Assembly (NCBI RefSeq): GCF_945859685.1
Contig: NC_079149.1
Coordinates: 5,367,118-5,431,117 of the forward strand
Reading direction: 5' to 3'
Length of the DNA: 64,000 bases
DNA from: Eupeodes corollae
Lineage: Eukaryota > Arthropoda > Insecta > Diptera > Syrphidae
The number at the start of each line of letters is the position of its first letter. Positions within the stretch are counted from its first letter, which is position 1. The position numbers were made by a program, and so were the translations under genes. This document shows positions 23,938 to 34,900 of the stretch, piece after piece. Below the pieces are notes generated by a model, which saw only the letters and a list, made by a program, of their open reading frames with translations, was not told the origin of the DNA and searched no databases.

Positions 23938-26900
23938 ATAGGTTGCCTGCTGAGAACCAGTTGGCAGATCAAATTCATCTAGGTTTTACTTTGGAGGCAA
24001 ACGGGAGTGATAGGAGACCATTTTTAGGTATTAGCATTTATGGTACTAGATTTTTAGGTTTATTAGATTCAGGAGCTTCTAGAACCATAATAGGTAGGGA
24101 TGCTTGGAACATTCTCCAAAACTTAGGTCTTACTTTGAAAACAGACGGTGTTCACTGCGTTCGTTTAGCAGATGGAACAGGTGTAGGAGTGTTAGGGACT
24201 GTCTCTCTTCCAATAGTTGTTGAGGATAGGGCAATCTTAGTTGACTGTATCGTCATACCAACTCTTCCACAAACAGTGATTCTTGGTGCAGATTTTTGGG
24301 CACTTTCGGGTATCGTCCCGGATTTGAGATCACGCGTTTGGAATTTTTCGGAACAGCCGGTTTCGATTTGTTCTATTACAGAACGTTCGGAGTTAGATGA
24401 TAGGGAAATTAAGAGTCTAGAAGATCTGATTACTCAATCTTTTAGTAAAATGCCTGAAGGTTTAGGTTGCACAACTATGGTTGAGCATAAGATTAGGACG
24501 TCGGCAGAACCGATTAAGCAACGTTATTATCCGGTTTCTCCGGCAATGCAGGAACACATAGATAGGGAATTAAACGAGATGCTAGAAGCAGGAGTTATTG
24601 AGAGATCGACAAGTGCTTGGTCATCTCCAATACTTTTAGTCAAAAAGAAAGACGGATCCTATAGGTTCTGTGTGGACTATAGGAAGCTGAATAAACATAC
24701 AGATAGGGATGCTTATCCACTTCCATACATTAATTCAATTTTAGATAGGCTTCGAGGGGCTAGGTTCTTGTCTTCGCTAGACATTAAATCAGCATATTGG
24801 CAGATTCCTATGGAAGAGGAATCAAAGCCATATACTGCCTTCACGGTACCTGGTAGGGGTCTTTTTCAGTTTAGGAGAATGCCTTTCGGTCTTCACAATT
24901 CGCCTGCGACTTGGCAGAGGTTTATCGACACAGTTTTGGGTGCCGACCTCGAACCATACGTTTTCGTCTATTTAGACGACATCATCATCATTACAGAAAA
25001 TTTCGAAAAACATCTTGAAATTCTGAATGAGGTGATGAAAAGGTTAAGTGAAGCCGGATTAAAGGTTAGTAGGGAAAAGTGCAACTTTTGCATGCCGTCA
25101 CTTAAATTTTTAGGGTACATAGTGGATCGAAATGGTTTACACGTAGATCCAGAGAAAGTGGAAAGTATGGTTAGGATTCCAGCACCGAGGAATGTTAAAG
25201 AGGTTAGGAGTTTTATAGGGACAGTATCATGGTACCGTCGTTTTGTACCAAATTTCGCTGAATTGCTCAGGCCGTTATCGGATTTATTAAAAAAGAATAG
25301 GAAGTTCACTTGGACTCAAGAATGTGAGGATAGTTTTAGAAAGGCAAAAGAGTGTTTGGTGACAGCACCTATACTCACTTGCCCAGATTTTAAACGACCT
25401 TTTGTCGTTCAAACAGACGCGTCAGATTTCGGTATTGGTGCAGTTCTTTCACAGAACTTTGAGGAGGGAGAAAAGGTTGTCTGTTACCTTAGTAGGTCTT
25501 TAAATAGAAATGAAAGAAATTACTCTACGACGGAGAAAGAATGTTTAGCTGTATTGTGGGCTATTGAGAAGTTGCGGCCGTATATCGAAGGTGTTCGGTT
25601 TACGGTTGTGACCGATCACTATTCATTGGTATGGCTAAACAATCTTAAAGATCCACAGGGTAGGTTAGCTCGTTGGGCAATAAGGCTTCAACAATTTGAT
25701 TTCGAGATCATTCATCGCAAGGGCAAGGAGCATGTAGTTCCAGATATGCTCTCTCGGGGAGTGCCGCAGTTGGGTGGTATCTCAGACGAGGATTTAGACC
25801 CTTGGATTAGAAAAATGATCTTAGCAATCATTTCTAATCCGCTTAGGTATCCGGCCTGGAGAGTTGAACAAGGTCAGTTGTTCAAACTGGTGAAGGCAAA
25901 TCATGTGATAGTGCATGAGAACAGTCAGGAATGGAAGAGAGTCTTAGGGAAAAACGAAAGGTTAGGGATTTTACAGGAATACCATGATGGCCCTCTAGCG
26001 GGACATATGGGAGTTAGGAAAACTTTTTCTCGAATTGGAGCAAAGTTTTACTGGCCAAAGATGAGGGCCGATATAACCAAATACGTTAGAAACTGTAAAG
26101 TTTGCCAACAGGTAAAACCGGTGAATGAGAAACCAGCTGGGTTGATGACTGAGAGGGTAGGAATTAAGGCACCGTGGGAAATGATTTGTGTTGATTTGGA
26201 AGGTCCGCTTCCTAAATCGAGTAGGGGTTTTATTTATATCCTGACGGTGGTAGATTATTTTACTAAGTTTCCACTTCTGTTCGCTTTAAGATCGGCCACT
26301 GCAAAGGCCATAGTTAGGGAACTAGAAGATAACGTTTTCCTCTTATTTGGCGTACCAAAAGTGATCGTGTGTGACAACGGTCCCCAGTTTCGATCTAAGG
26401 AACTGGAAACGCTTTGCCAGGCGTACGGGTCACAATTAAAATTCACAGCCCACTATCATCCGCAGGCGAATCCTGCGGAAAGAATAAATCAAATAATTAA
26501 GACGACGTTGAGGGCTTACGTCGCTGAAAACCACAGAATGTGGGATTCACAGTTGAGTAAGGTGGCGTGTGCTATACGCACTTCGCAACACGAGGTTTTG
26601 GGAGTTTCGCCGTATTATGCGAACTTCGGTAGGGATATGGTAACTTCAGGTCGAGAAGTACCATTAGTTGAAGATGGTTCGGGAAATGTTCAGGATCTGG
26701 GTGAGATCGCTGAACGTTTCAAGGAACTTAGGTTAGATATTGGGAAAAAACTGGAAGTAGCATCCAAGAGAGCTGCTCAGGCCTACAATCTCCGACGGCG
26801 TGATGTTCAATATCACCCCGGCGATCTTGTATGGCGTAGAAACTTTTCGTTGTTGGATGCCGCGAATTATTATGCTGCCAAATTAGCACCGAAGTTTGTC

Positions 26901-27026
26901 GGTCCGTTTGAAGTTAAAAAGCGTGTGTCACCTTGGACATACGTGTTAAAAGATAGTAAAGGTAAAGAACGCGGAACATGGCACGTTAAAGATTTGAAAC
27001 CGTATACCGATGCATCCGAGGATTGA
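23829..27026 (+). CDS. Pol polyprotein (PR-RT-RNase H-integrase)
   Basis: This frame of 1065 codons has no stop and lies -1 to gag. The ATG at 23829 is only the first Met, and translation most likely enters by frameshift at 23883-23889. Numbered from 23829: protease LLDSGAS with catalytic D80; RT with YLDD at 381-384; RNase H with TDAS (D530), TEKE (568-571) and TDH (D596); integrase with an HHCC zinc region around 715-765, D789 (VDLEG), D849 (CDNGPQF) and E884 (PAER), giving the D,D35E spacing; then a C-terminal GPF-type module (KFVGPFEV). Pol cuts the polyprotein, copies RNA into DNA and inserts it. Catalytic residues all look present, which fits a young insertion. The frame ends near LKPYTDASED, and no env follows. 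Confidence 0.95.
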   Translation: MFWLWAVRGEETKLSSLLGKRATGSCASRAGSPQELNRLPAENQLADQIHLGFTLEANGSDRRPFLGISIYGTRFLGLLDSGASRTIIGRDAWNILQNLGLTLKTDGVHCVRLADGTGVGVLGTVSLPIVVEDRAILVDCIVIPTLPQTVILGADFWALSGIVPDLRSRVWNFSEQPVSICSITERSELDDREIKSLEDLITQSFSKMPEGLGCTTMVEHKIRTSAEPIKQRYYPVSPAMQEHIDRELNEMLEAGVIERSTSAWSSPILLVKKKDGSYRFCVDYRKLNKHTDRDAYPLPYINSILDRLRGARFLSSLDIKSAYWQIPMEEESKPYTAFTVPGRGLFQFRRMPFGLHNSPATWQRFIDTVLGADLEPYVFVYLDDIIIITENFEKHLEILNEVMKRLSEAGLKVSREKCNFCMPSLKFLGYIVDRNGLHVDPEKVESMVRIPAPRNVKEVRSFIGTVSWYRRFVPNFAELLRPLSDLLKKNRKFTWTQECEDSFRKAKECLVTAPILTCPDFKRPFVVQTDASDFGIGAVLSQNFEEGEKVVCYLSRSLNRNERNYSTTEKECLAVLWAIEKLRPYIEGVRFTVVTDHYSLVWLNNLKDPQGRLARWAIRLQQFDFEIIHRKGKEHVVPDMLSRGVPQLGGISDEDLDPWIRKMILAIISNPLRYPAWRVEQGQLFKLVKANHVIVHENSQEWKRVLGKNERLGILQEYHDGPLAGHMGVRKTFSRIGAKFYWPKMRADITKYVRNCKVCQQVKPVNEKPAGLMTERVGIKAPWEMICVDLEGPLPKSSRGFIYILTVVDYFTKFPLLFALRSATAKAIVRELEDNVFLLFGVPKVIVCDNGPQFRSKELETLCQAYGSQLKFTAHYHPQANPAERINQIIKTTLRAYVAENHRMWDSQLSKVACAIRTSQHEVLGVSPYYANFGRDMVTSGREVPLVEDGSGNVQDLGEIAERFKELRLDIGKKLEVASKRAAQAYNLRRRDVQYHPGDLVWRRNFSLLDAANYYAAKLAPKFVGPFEVKKRVSPWTYVLKDSKGKERGTWHVKDLKPYTDASED
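23883..23889 (+). other. -1 ribosomal frameshift slippery site G GGA AAC
   Basis: In the gag frame the codons are TCG GGA AAC, which is the canonical X XXY YYZ heptamer. It lies in the gag/pol overlap, 48 bases before the gag stop. Slipping back one base continues as CGG GCA ACG into pol. Short GC-rich stems can be drawn just downstream (GGGCAA with TTGC-G-CC, 23890-23909; GCGGG-AAG-TCCGC, 23916-23928). Confidence 0.7.
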
Positions 27027-27182
27027 TAAGTAAAGTAGCTTATTTTTTTTGTTGTTATTGTGAATCATCTTTTTATGTAACATTTTTTTGATTTGATTTT
27101 TTTGATGGAAAATCCTTTATCTTGTTTCCATTACCTTGGCAACCTTTAGAAAATGTGTTACAAAACTGTAAGCACATTTTCT

Positions 27183-27199
27183 AGGAGGTAAGGGTGGGA
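27183..27199 (+). other. Polypurine tract before the 3' LTR
   Basis: The sequence AGGAGGTAAGGGTGGGA is purine-rich apart from two T residues and ends two bases before the LTR. It is in the expected place for plus-strand priming. Confidence 0.75.
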
Positions 27200-27201
27200 T
27201 T

Positions 27202-29105
27202 TGTTGCGGTAAAATTTACCACAACAAGTTTCACTAGCCTATCTCATATCCTTTTTCCTTTTTTTAACCTTCCTTCCGTCGTTGCGGCTCCAAAATATTT
27301 TAAGAGTTCAGTAGAATCCTGCTTTCCATCAGTCAGTGACCTGCTCTTATTGTATTTTGGAAAAGCAAACAAAATAGGTTTCAATTTTAATGCGGTTGTG
27401 TGACAGAGGGTCCACATATCCACTTAGAAATTTGTGACGGGCGGTCACAAAATACACAATTGTGTGACGGATGAGTCACGGTTACGACCTATTGAGTGTG
27501 TGACAGGTGGTTCACACAAGGAAAAAAACGAAAGTGTGCATCCTTGGTATAATTGGCACACCAACCTAAAATTAGTATGGCTTAATGCCCAACGTAAAGT
27601 GTCGGAATACGAAGTAAGGTCACCTTGCGATGTGTTTTTCCTTTTTCCTAAAATTGTCTGCACGAAAGTCTAAGGGTTTATAGTCTAAATTTCAAACTAT
27701 CGGATTCTGCCTCTTAATCTTGATTGAAAACGCTTTCCTCAAGTTATTAAACTGGGCCGGTTTGGGCTGGGGAATTTTATTCGCGAACTTTCAAAAATGT
27801 TTCGTTTACTTTTTAGACCAATTGAACTGAACTCGTTCATTAAGCCAAGGTTGGTGTTCAAATCACCAATGTGAAAGAGACCACAAAGGTTTGACTGGTT
27901 TTTGAATCGGCATGCACCCCAGCGAAAAAGCCGGGTGTCGCAGTTAGACCGAAAGAGAAAACCAGATCATAACAAAAGGTCAGAGTAGGATGGCAAACTT
28001 GTCGTGGCTATTGGATGAGGAAAGTTCGCCATGAATATGGCACTTTTTAGAGAAGCTAAGAAGAGTGAGGTTTAAAATAAAAAGGAGTGAAAAATTTTTG
28101 GAAGAGAAAAAAAAATAAGAAGAATCGTGTTAGTTTTTTTGTGTTTGGATAGAACTAATTAAAATTAAAAATTGGAAAAAAAACCAGACATAAAACTTGA
28201 GGAAAGCGTGATTGAAAAAAAAAAGGAAAAGGAGAGGCAGGACCGATTTTTTTTCGTAAATCAAGGAAGATAAGTATTTTTTTTTTGGTTGAGTGAGTTT
28301 GTGCTTTTTTTTTATCTTTACTTTTAATTTGTGGTTGGCTATAAAAAGCCAAAATTTAATCCGTTAGACTTTCGGCCGATTTCTTTGTCTCCCGAGATTG
28401 CGGGACCCGCGACCTTTGTTCTTTTGTTCTTTGGGAACTTTCCCAAGGTGACCTTCCTTTGTGTCCTTTGTGCACAACCCAATTGTTCTTTTTGTTCTTT
28501 GTATCATTTTAAATTGTATACATAATTTTTTTTGGAAAAAATTCTGGGTTTTATCCCTATATTTATAAAGGTTTCCCAGATACAAAATAAAATATCTTAA
28601 CCTTTCTAGGTGAAGAATTAATCTTGAAGTTTATTTTATTTTTTTGGGAAGTAAATTTTCGCTTTTTATTATTATTTATATTAACTGGTGATGGTAAGTA
28701 CCATAATACTTCCTGGCGCCCATTTTCATTATTTTTTTTGCTACGCCCCTGTGTAGTACATTTTATTAATTTAATAATTAATTTCGATTTTATTAAACGA
28801 GTTCGATTAATAAAATCCACCTTTTCCAAACCCACCCCCAAACTGAGCTACTGGGTGACAGCACTGTTTTTGCTGTCGGTTGTTAAATTAACAAACCAAC
28901 CTTTTTGGAATTTGACATTTGTCAATTGTTTTCAATAAGTAGGTATCCAATCGTGCGCGCCGGCTGCCTACCTATTGTTATTTTAAATAATTTCGTTTTG
29001 TTTTCTTGTGTTTTGTTTTGTTTAATTTGCGGATAATTGTTCCGCCAGCCTAAATTGAAATTTAATAGTATCGTAATATAATTCGGGTTTGTTAATTTTA
29101 CAACA
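27202..29105 (+). repeat. 3' LTR of the Gypsy element (1904 bp)
   Basis: This repeats 19883-21781 at a constant offset of 7319 bases up to the 5-bp insertion TGCCT at 28965-28969 and 7324 after it. Only two substitutions were found by eye. It ends about 0.2 kb from the Sdc exon donor. Confidence 0.95.
27397..27518. promoter_or_regulatory. Four spaced palindromes in U3 of the 3' LTR
   Basis: Copy of the 20078-20199 palindrome cluster at offset 7319, with no difference seen. Confidence 0.55.
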
Positions 29106-29109
29106 ACAC
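29106..29109. repeat. Target-site duplication ACAC, right
   Basis: ACAC directly follows the CAACA end of the 3' LTR and matches 19879-19882. Confidence 0.85.
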
Positions 29110-29310
29110 TGTCAACAAATATAACCATTTGCTTAGCATTTCTAAAAATTTCGAAATCCTTCTCCATTCTATTTCTGAGAATTTTAAAAAATACGCATGC
29201 AATGATATTCAAACCAAAATATAGTAAAAAAATAAAATAAAAACTAAATATATATAAATAAAAACCAAATTTAAAAGATAAAAAATAAAAATAAATAAAA
29301 TTAAACTGAC

Positions 29311-30082
29311 GTCGTGTTTTCTCGCTGCCTTCACTGGGATCGGTAACATCTGTGTAAATATCAGTCTTATCGTTTCGATTTTGATCATATTCATCATCAT
29401 CATCATCATTATCTCCATTGTTATCATCATGACGATCAATTTTATCCGTATTAACATCCTCATTGCCATTATCATAATCATCCTCATCTTCATCGTCCTC
29501 ATCGTCATTATGATGACGACTACCGCCCCCAACACCGGCACTACCAATTCCACCGATATCACCACCGTCATCGTCGTCATCATCCTCATCATCATCTTCA
29601 TCATCGGTATCTCTACCATCACCTGAACCCACAACTCCACCGCCAAAATCAAAGTCAGATGATCCTCCAATTGGCAGGACATCTGATTTTGATGTTGAGG
29701 ATGTCGTTGATGTTGATGATGTGATTGTTTGTGAATTGGTTGTGTTTGATGTTGGCCATGATGGCAGAATGTCTTTACCAATTGAATTAATGCCTGAATT
29801 ACTGCTGCTTGATGGACTGTTGCTATTGCTGTTGCTACTACCGATGATACCGCTATTGCTATTGCTACTGTAATTGATTCTACTGCTGATGTCGTTGTTG
29901 TTGTTGTTGTTGCTATTGATAATACCGTTGTTGTTGTTGTTATTGTTGTTGCTATTGGACAATGATGTCCCAGAACTATGGGTATTGGTGCGATGATGAT
30001 GGCCGCCAGTGGATGAATCTTCGTCATCTGGTCCAAAGCCAGAACCTGAATAATCGGGTTCTTTTTCTAGATCATCATGTAT
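29311..30082 (-). CDS. Sdc: Syndecan ectodomain exon (Asn/Ser/Asp-rich)
   Basis: This internal exon is read from 30082 downwards. A T8-cag acceptor precedes ATA CAT GAT, and the frame stays open through the whole exon. It opens with IHDDLEKEPDY followed by SGSGFGPDDED, the conserved glycosaminoglycan attachment region of fly syndecans, and continues in phase 0 from exon 47446-47565. After that come Ser/Asn homopolymer-like runs, a Thr/Ser stretch, DFGGGVVGSGDGRD (another possible SG attachment site), and about 100 residues rich in Asp and Glu, ending near TDPSEGSEKTR. The donor is uncertain. The best candidate is gtcagt at 29310, giving a phase-1 end, because the downstream frame turns into Phe/Tyr/Ile-rich intron-like sequence. 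The Asn and Asp runs are encoded by repeated AAC/AAT and GAT/GAC triplets and probably vary in length. A Gypsy element ends about 0.2 kb past the donor. Confidence 0.82.
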
Positions 30083-30179
30083 CTGAAAAAAAATACAATA
30101 TATTAAAAACGTTTTAAAATATTTATATTAAAAATATTGCATTCAAATGTATATTAAGTCATCCTAATCAAAGTGGCCT

Positions 30180-31960
30180 ATGCCAAGGCATACTGTTATT
30201 AAATTACTGTTACTATTTTAAACTGTAATATGAGAAAGTTCAATATTTCATACTGTAATTATCTAAGTCTTCTATATAATACTTCAATTTGCTATATTGG
30301 TCTCATATAAAGTGGTAACAGTTATTTATACTGTAAAGTTGTAAACTTGAACAGTAAACAAGAGATAATTACTTTTTAATACTGTAATTTAATAACCCAA
30401 CTGCTGATTGCTGTCTTTACTAACGTGGTCTATTTCAGACTGTTTTTAAGTAATTTGTAGATGATACTTAAACGTCTACCATTACAGAGTACCTTAGACT
30501 GTAATTATGTGACGGTTATTGGCTTACTGTAAGCAAATAACATTTTGTAATGTAATTACTAATGTCTGTTTTGCTTTATTTCAATTTACTGTCAGTTCCG
30601 TATAAATTGGCAAAATCGAACTTATACTATTACTTATAAAACCTTCGACAGTTATTTAAAATAAAGCACTTTTTAACACTGTATAATAATTAGACAACTC
30701 TTTAACACTGTAATTTATCGACTTGGGCTAGATTATTATTAAGTGATGTGTGACATCATCATATTTTATCTTTACTGATTATTACTGTAACTTAATAAAA
30801 TGTTAATATGCAATTGACTTAGATATATCTAATGCAATATTTTTAGTTTCTGTCTTTTTGGAATGGAATGGTAGCAGTGGCTTCATACTGTAAACTTTAA
30901 ATTTTGGACGGTAATTTAGAGAAATTCACTTTTAAACAATGTACTCGTAGACTACTAAAACTAATGCTTAACGCTGTCATCTATTTTTATACTTACAAGT
31001 CCAATTACACACTACCTTACACTGTAAGTAAGTAACTTTAATAACGTTTACTGTAACCAAACTGCTATCTCGTTTTCAATTTTTTTACTTGCTTATCAGT
31101 CTTTTTTTTTAAAGTTATATGTTTGCCCATACTGTAAAATAGAAATCTAAGACTGCAGATAGTATTTAAAAAGTTTTAAAATTGTTGATCACCTTTGAGG
31201 CTTTATGTGGTTTTCACAAGTTTACAGAAATGGGATTTAATTATACAAGATATTGGTGACTGCTTATTAACATTTTTTTGAAGCCATTTATTAAAAAATT
31301 GCAGCCGTACAGCGTTATTGCAATGTCGTCTTAAAAGTCGATCGGTATAAAATTGTTTCAGTAATAAATCTCACCCAAAACAAAAATAAGGTATTAAGAT
31401 AAAAGTGCTTACATTTTAGAGTATCAGTATTAGAATAATATATAAAATTAAAAACCGATAACTTAACGGTTCTTCCCAACCGTAATATTTTGGGACAGCG
31501 TTTTTGAAGTTCTTGGGGACAAAATAAAATTAAAAACAATATTTTAATTTTTTTCAGATAATCTAGGCTATATGAACTTTTTAACTGTATTTTAACAGTG
31601 GTTCATATCTTAGTCTGTAATTTATCCGTTTTTGCCAATCATATTCTCCTAAAAAAACACGACTGGTGTCTTAAGTTGTTATTATAAATTTTTTGATATC
31701 TAAGACTTAAATTCAAAATTATGTGATATCTCACAGGCTTATAAACACATTTGCCTTTTCTTTATTACAGTTAGTTAGTTAGTCTACTAAACTGTAATTT
31801 TATAACGCATGTACTATGAAACAATACTGTAACTGAGATAAATAAATACTGTAATTTGATCTGCCTACACAAATATTTTAAATTTTTAAAACTGTCTTCT
31901 AGATATTTTATTGTTAAGACTGAAATTTGTATATGAAATTTTTACTGTAATTCTGTTACG
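30180..31960. repeat. ACTGTAA-rich intron segment
   Basis: CTGTAA, mostly as TACTGTAAT or ACTGTAATTT, occurs at least 16 times in 1.8 kb, nearly all in the same orientation (for example 30223, 30253, 30331, 30382, 30536, 30707, 30786, 31021, 31050, 31934), with irregular spacing of about 30-100 bases. It looks like an old tandem repeat that has decayed except for a core. In the Sdc sense the core reads TTACAGT. Confidence 0.45.
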
Positions 31961-34900
31961 TTTAAAAAAAAGCCGACAATTGACGATGAATTATTAAATC
32001 AACTCTACACGTTTTTAACTTTTTTTCCGATTCTATAAATTAATATCGACACGTGTACCAATCTTATCAAACAAAAGTAAAATTAGGATCAAGGTGCAAA
32101 TATCAAAACTTTATCCTTACGATGAGGTTTCGTTTTACGTATAATTGACAGTTTTCCTTCGCCTATTAATTTCACCCTAACCAATTACTTCAAATATACC
32201 TTCGTGCTTAAAATCAATAAGGAAACTTTAATCTTGTTCGAATATCTTTCTCATCCATCAAAACCACTTTCATTTCTAAAGTATATATAATTCGAATACG
32301 AAAATGACTAAGGACGAAAAGAACAGACACAAAAAAAAACGACAAATCGAGATTTTTAATTATTTTCCGAGTGTTCATCATCATCGTGTTGGGTTCCTTT
32401 TTTTTGGGTCTTCTTGCAAGGCACAAAATACACAAGAACGAACATATCTTCATCATCAAATTCTCTAACAAGGAAGGATGAAAAATTTAATCCTAATTAG
32501 TCTCAAACAAAGAAAATGAGCATGAAGAGGATACTCCTTAATAAAGAGGATCATCCAAAATCACTGCCGGGATAACAAATTGATTGTGGAAAATGAAAAA
32601 ATAAAACCTGAGAAGAAGCCCAGAAGCGAGAGAATAAATAATCAGGGATTTTTCGTGTGACCTACCTTCTTATTTGAAAGGATTACAATAAGGACGATGA
32701 GGATTTTGTCAACAGCATAAACAACAACAACAACAAATGAAAACGACAAAATGATGAGAACAAAAAAGAAAAACAATTTGCTGAAAATCACAAAAGATTA
32801 GTTGTGCTTCAAAACCACTTCAATTAAACACTCATTACCTGAGATAAAGAGAGGAAACCCATCAATAGTTTTTTCTTTATTTTCTCGTTCCTCTCTTAAA
32901 GGACACATCACACAACACACACACTGTACACTTGTACAGAATTGAGAAACAAAAGATTATTGTTTTTTTTCCTTTTCGTTTTTTTGTTTTTATAATCCTT
33001 GAAGTTGGATGTGAAGATTGAAAAGCTTGACATATTTTGTGAGGTTTTTTTCTTCATATAGTCGGTACACACACATACGAGTAAGTCATAAATGGAGCAG
33101 AACTCAAAACGATTCTACTCAATATTTTTGAAGGAGAAATAAAAGGATATTAAAACTTAAAACAAAAACAAAAAAAAAGTATAAAGAACAATAAAATGGG
33201 TGTGCATGGATTTCGTCCTTGTTTTATTGTTCTCGTTCTAATTTTGTACCTTTAAATGGGGATCTGTTATGTCATGTGTTTGGGGGCGTGTTGTGTATAT
33301 TTGGGTGGTCTTGTATGACTACCCACACGAATTTGGCTTGGAGGAGTTTTGTTTTCCTTACGAGATGGGTTTTTGAACTTAAAACGACAAAAAATGAATT
33401 TTCTTATTTTTAATTCGGAATTTGAAGTTTTATGTTGAAGGATGTTTTATCAACTTATCAAATTGTTCAGAAATAGAAGATTTTATTTCTGGTTTGGTCC
33501 TTCACATAACCCCTCATGAATTTTCTATATCGTTTGGTTTGTCTCTTGAGTATTGAACTTTAATATTTTCAAGCTAAATTGGATTAATGGAAAAATGGAT
33601 TTGTATGTTTTTAAAAGAAAGAATTTTTAAATGAAAGTCAACACAAGGATTGGGAAAAAACAGAAAATATATATTTGATTGTAGAAAACACAGGAAAGTT
33701 CAAAAAAAGATCAAATTTAAATTCTTTTCAGAAAACTGAAAATTGTCAAAAGTTGAAATTTCTACTTAACAACCTCCCACAATAGTGACTCCGTCCGTCA
33801 CTCATTAATCCCAATAACATTAAATTGTGATTTTTTGTAATCGGTCTTATTTGTCAAATTGAAAATACTGACATTTCCTGCCGTTTCGAGGTCTTTAAAT
33901 TTGAACTAACAATTTTTATATAAATCACCTCCAATATTTAAGAAACTAAAATTGATATTATCTATAGAATAAATTAATACTACGAAAATAACGTTTTTGA
34001 CAGCTTGCAAGAAAAGGATCTTCAATTGGAATACCTTGAGAACAAATGAAGGCATTACTTCAAACTTATTTTATTAATTAAAAAACATTGTTAGCTTTAA
34101 GTTAAAAAAACGACAAAAAAAGCATTGCTTTTCGACTAAAATATCTTGACTGAAAATGGGCATTTAAACACACGTTTTCGACACATGATGACAGAAACCA
34201 AATATTTATAAGGAACTTTGTCTTACCTAAACATCATAAAGTTCGAGACCAATTCAAGAAGTAAAGAAAAGAATTAATTAAAATAAGTGGACGATTACAA
34301 AAGGTCCTTAAAAAAACATTGGTTCAACGTTTAGCCTAAATAATTCGTCATAAAATACCAGTCACTAGGCACTGCAAGAAGACTTTGGACAAACTTTACG
34401 ACTAAAAGGAGTAATTACGAATTTCGTTGAAATGAAATTACCACATGGATCAAAATGATAGCTCTGCATCATTTGGACATTGGTACAACCCCTCAGGTGG
34501 CATTAAGAAGTAGAAAGTAAAACACTTAGTCCTTCACATAAATCTTAAACTACAGAATACACTCCTGACCAATTAATCAAAACCATTTCTTGAGTCTCCA
34601 AAAAACAATTTGGAATAATAAACAATTGTATTTGGTTGTGTAGTAGTAAAAGTTAAAATTCATTTCATTAACTTGATCCACCATAAAGGCTTTTAAACAC
34701 TTTACCTATCTAAACAACAACAAGTGAAGTTAAAGGAAGTATCAAAAGTCCTTTCGACATTGAAAACGCTTAAAGATCTAATAAATCTTCACACCTCTTC
34801 CTTTAACAATTCCTTATATTTATTTACAAGCAAAGGCTGAAAAAGTACTTAAATTCGTTTTTATAGCCAAAGGACTCTCTAAGGCACGATAAACATAAAT

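Larger units (their letters stand above)
19883..29105 (+). mobile_element. Complete Ty3/Gypsy LTR retrotransposon
   Basis: This 9223-bp element runs from TGTTG (19883) to CAACA (29105) with two nearly identical LTRs, a primer-binding site, gag, pol and a polypurine tract. It is flanked by the 4-bp target duplication ACAC (19879-19882 and 29106-29109). The domain order protease-RT-RNase H-integrase places it in Ty3/Gypsy. There is no third (env) frame: pol ends about 160 bp before the polypurine tract. The long LTRs and tRNA-Lys-like PBS recall the Osvaldo/Ulysses group, but that clade call is tentative. LTR near-identity means a recent insertion. It sits in an Sdc intron, antisense to Sdc. 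A premature stop near the 5' end of gag suggests that this copy, although structurally complete, may not act on its own. Confidence 0.95.
1..29310 (-). other. Sdc: Sdc intron downstream of the ectodomain exon (open-ended)
   Basis: From the donor at 29310 to the window edge I find no exon matching the syndecan transmembrane segment, its RMRKKDEGSY-like juxtamembrane motif or an EFYA C-terminus on the minus strand. The interval is therefore treated as one intron of at least 29 kb, including the 9.2-kb Gypsy insertion. The stretches 2360-4190, 4365-6835, 7140-9685, 10700-14865 and 15490-18915 show no gene. They hold AT-rich sequence and weak repeats. Confidence 0.5.

Noticed and set aside
27027..27182. 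Looked for an env gene after pol
   Set aside because: Only about 160 bp lie between the pol stop and the polypurine tract, with no frame of use.
1..29310. Searched the minus strand for the syndecan transmembrane and EFYA-ending exons
   Set aside because: Nothing resembling the RMRKKDEGSY or EFYA coding pattern was found by eye. They may be outside the window.
29209..30036. Overlapping 275-codon frame rich in Met/Thr/Ile in the Sdc exon
   Set aside because: It is a shifted reading of the GAT/AAC triplet runs. The Sdc frame has conserved motifs and splice continuity.
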